Shown here one piece after another: positions 63,572 through 64,000 of a stretch of DNA of 64,000 bases (position 1 is its first letter; each line of letters starts with the position of its first letter). The stretch comes from Bagarius yarrelli. Taxonomy: Eukaryota; Chordata; Actinopteri; Siluriformes; Sisoridae. The stretch covers positions 984,111 to 1,048,110 of the forward strand of contig VCAZ01000020.1 of assembly GCA_005784505.1 (NCBI GenBank). Reading direction: 5' to 3'. Position numbers and translations under genes: made by a program. Under the pieces are notes generated by a model that worked only from the letters and a program-made list of their open reading frames with translations, ran no database searches and was not told the origin of the DNA.

Positions 63572-63663
63572 CTGTGTGGGAGAGAAAACAGCAAATGGAA
63601 TGAAAAGTTCAGAGAGATGTGTAAATCAGTGTGTACTTAATACAGTGTAAATAAAAGCTGTTA

Positions 63664-63995
63664 CATATTTATCTATCTATCCATCCATCCATCCATTGTC
63701 TATTCCCGCTTATTCCTAATCAGGGTCACAGGGATCTGCTGGAGTCTATTTCAGCTGTCATTGGGCGAAAAGCAAAGGTAACAAACAACCCCCCTCACAC
63801 ACATTAACTCCTATGGGCAATTTAGAATCACCAAGCAACAGTTTTTGGACTGTGGGAGGAAACCAGAGTACCAGGAGTAAACCCACACAAGCACAGGGGA
63901 GAACATGCAAACTCCACACAGAAAGATACAAACCTGGGACCTTCTTGCTGAAAGGCGATGGCGCTAACTACTAAGCCAATGTGCTGAAAGTTATA
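63664..63995 (-). repeat. Mermaid/DANA-like SINE, reversed, reaching the window edge
   Basis: Plus-strand order is an ATCT/ATCC tetranucleotide tail, then TCAGGGTCACAGGGATCTGC, then GGAGAACATGCAAACTCCAC, then a reversed head ending AACTACTAAGCCAATGTGCT. It is nearly full-length. Confidence 0.75.
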
Positions 63996-64000
63996 TATAA

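Noticed and set aside
61480..64000. Search for a urotensin-related peptide (CFWKYC core) near the hormone gene
   Set aside because: Urotensin-family genes are often linked to somatostatin genes, but no such core was seen in the interval to the right.
1..64000. CRISPR arrays, phage or bacterial defence systems
   Set aside because: The window is a vertebrate chromosome segment. The repeats present are microsatellites, minisatellites and transposon relics, with no spacer-repeat architecture.

Overview
This is a vertebrate nuclear genome window, almost certainly from a teleost and probably an ostariophysan such as a catfish or characin. The evidence is split genes with GT-AG introns and many tRNA-derived SINEs with a tail resembling 'CTCTGGATAAGGGCGTCTG'. 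There are also Tc1 and hAT relics, dinucleotide repeats, and five genes whose products match known vertebrate proteins. No prokaryotic, plasmid or viral gene was seen.

Layout. The first 1.6 kb holds a 29-bp minisatellite split by a LINE 3' end. kdm6b (H3K27 demethylase) runs on the + strand from about 1.7 to 22.3 kb; nineteen coding exons were joined with every splice phase consistent. A 5 kb repeat-rich gap follows and contains an odd U2-snRNA-derived composite (23.5-24.1 kb). Then come tmem88 (+, 27.7-30.6 kb), bcl6b (-, 38.3-34.2 kb), a 5 kb gene-poor stretch, trip6 (+, 44.2-52.9 kb), a compact two-exon somatostatin-family hormone gene (-, 54.4-53.6 kb), and mettl3 (+, 56.7-61.5 kb). The last kilobases hold the two C-terminal exons of a minus-strand gene I could not identify.

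How the genes relate. They do not form one pathway. They include chromatin and RNA-modification enzymes (kdm6b, mettl3), a POZ zinc-finger repressor (bcl6b), a Dishevelled-binding Wnt inhibitor (tmem88), a LIM adaptor of focal adhesions (trip6) and a secreted peptide. kdm6b next to tmem88 matches human 17p13.1. bcl6b, trip6 and the somatostatin gene mirror the human BCL6-LPP-SST neighbourhood at 3q27-q28, so the block looks like a paralogon from the early vertebrate genome duplications.

Main points for a second look are the somatostatin gene, whose exons are too short for simple ORF calling; the apparent absence of the first zinc-finger exon in bcl6b; the U2 composite with repeated internal segments; a STAT/BCL6-type inverted repeat just downstream of bcl6b; and the unidentified gene at the right edge.
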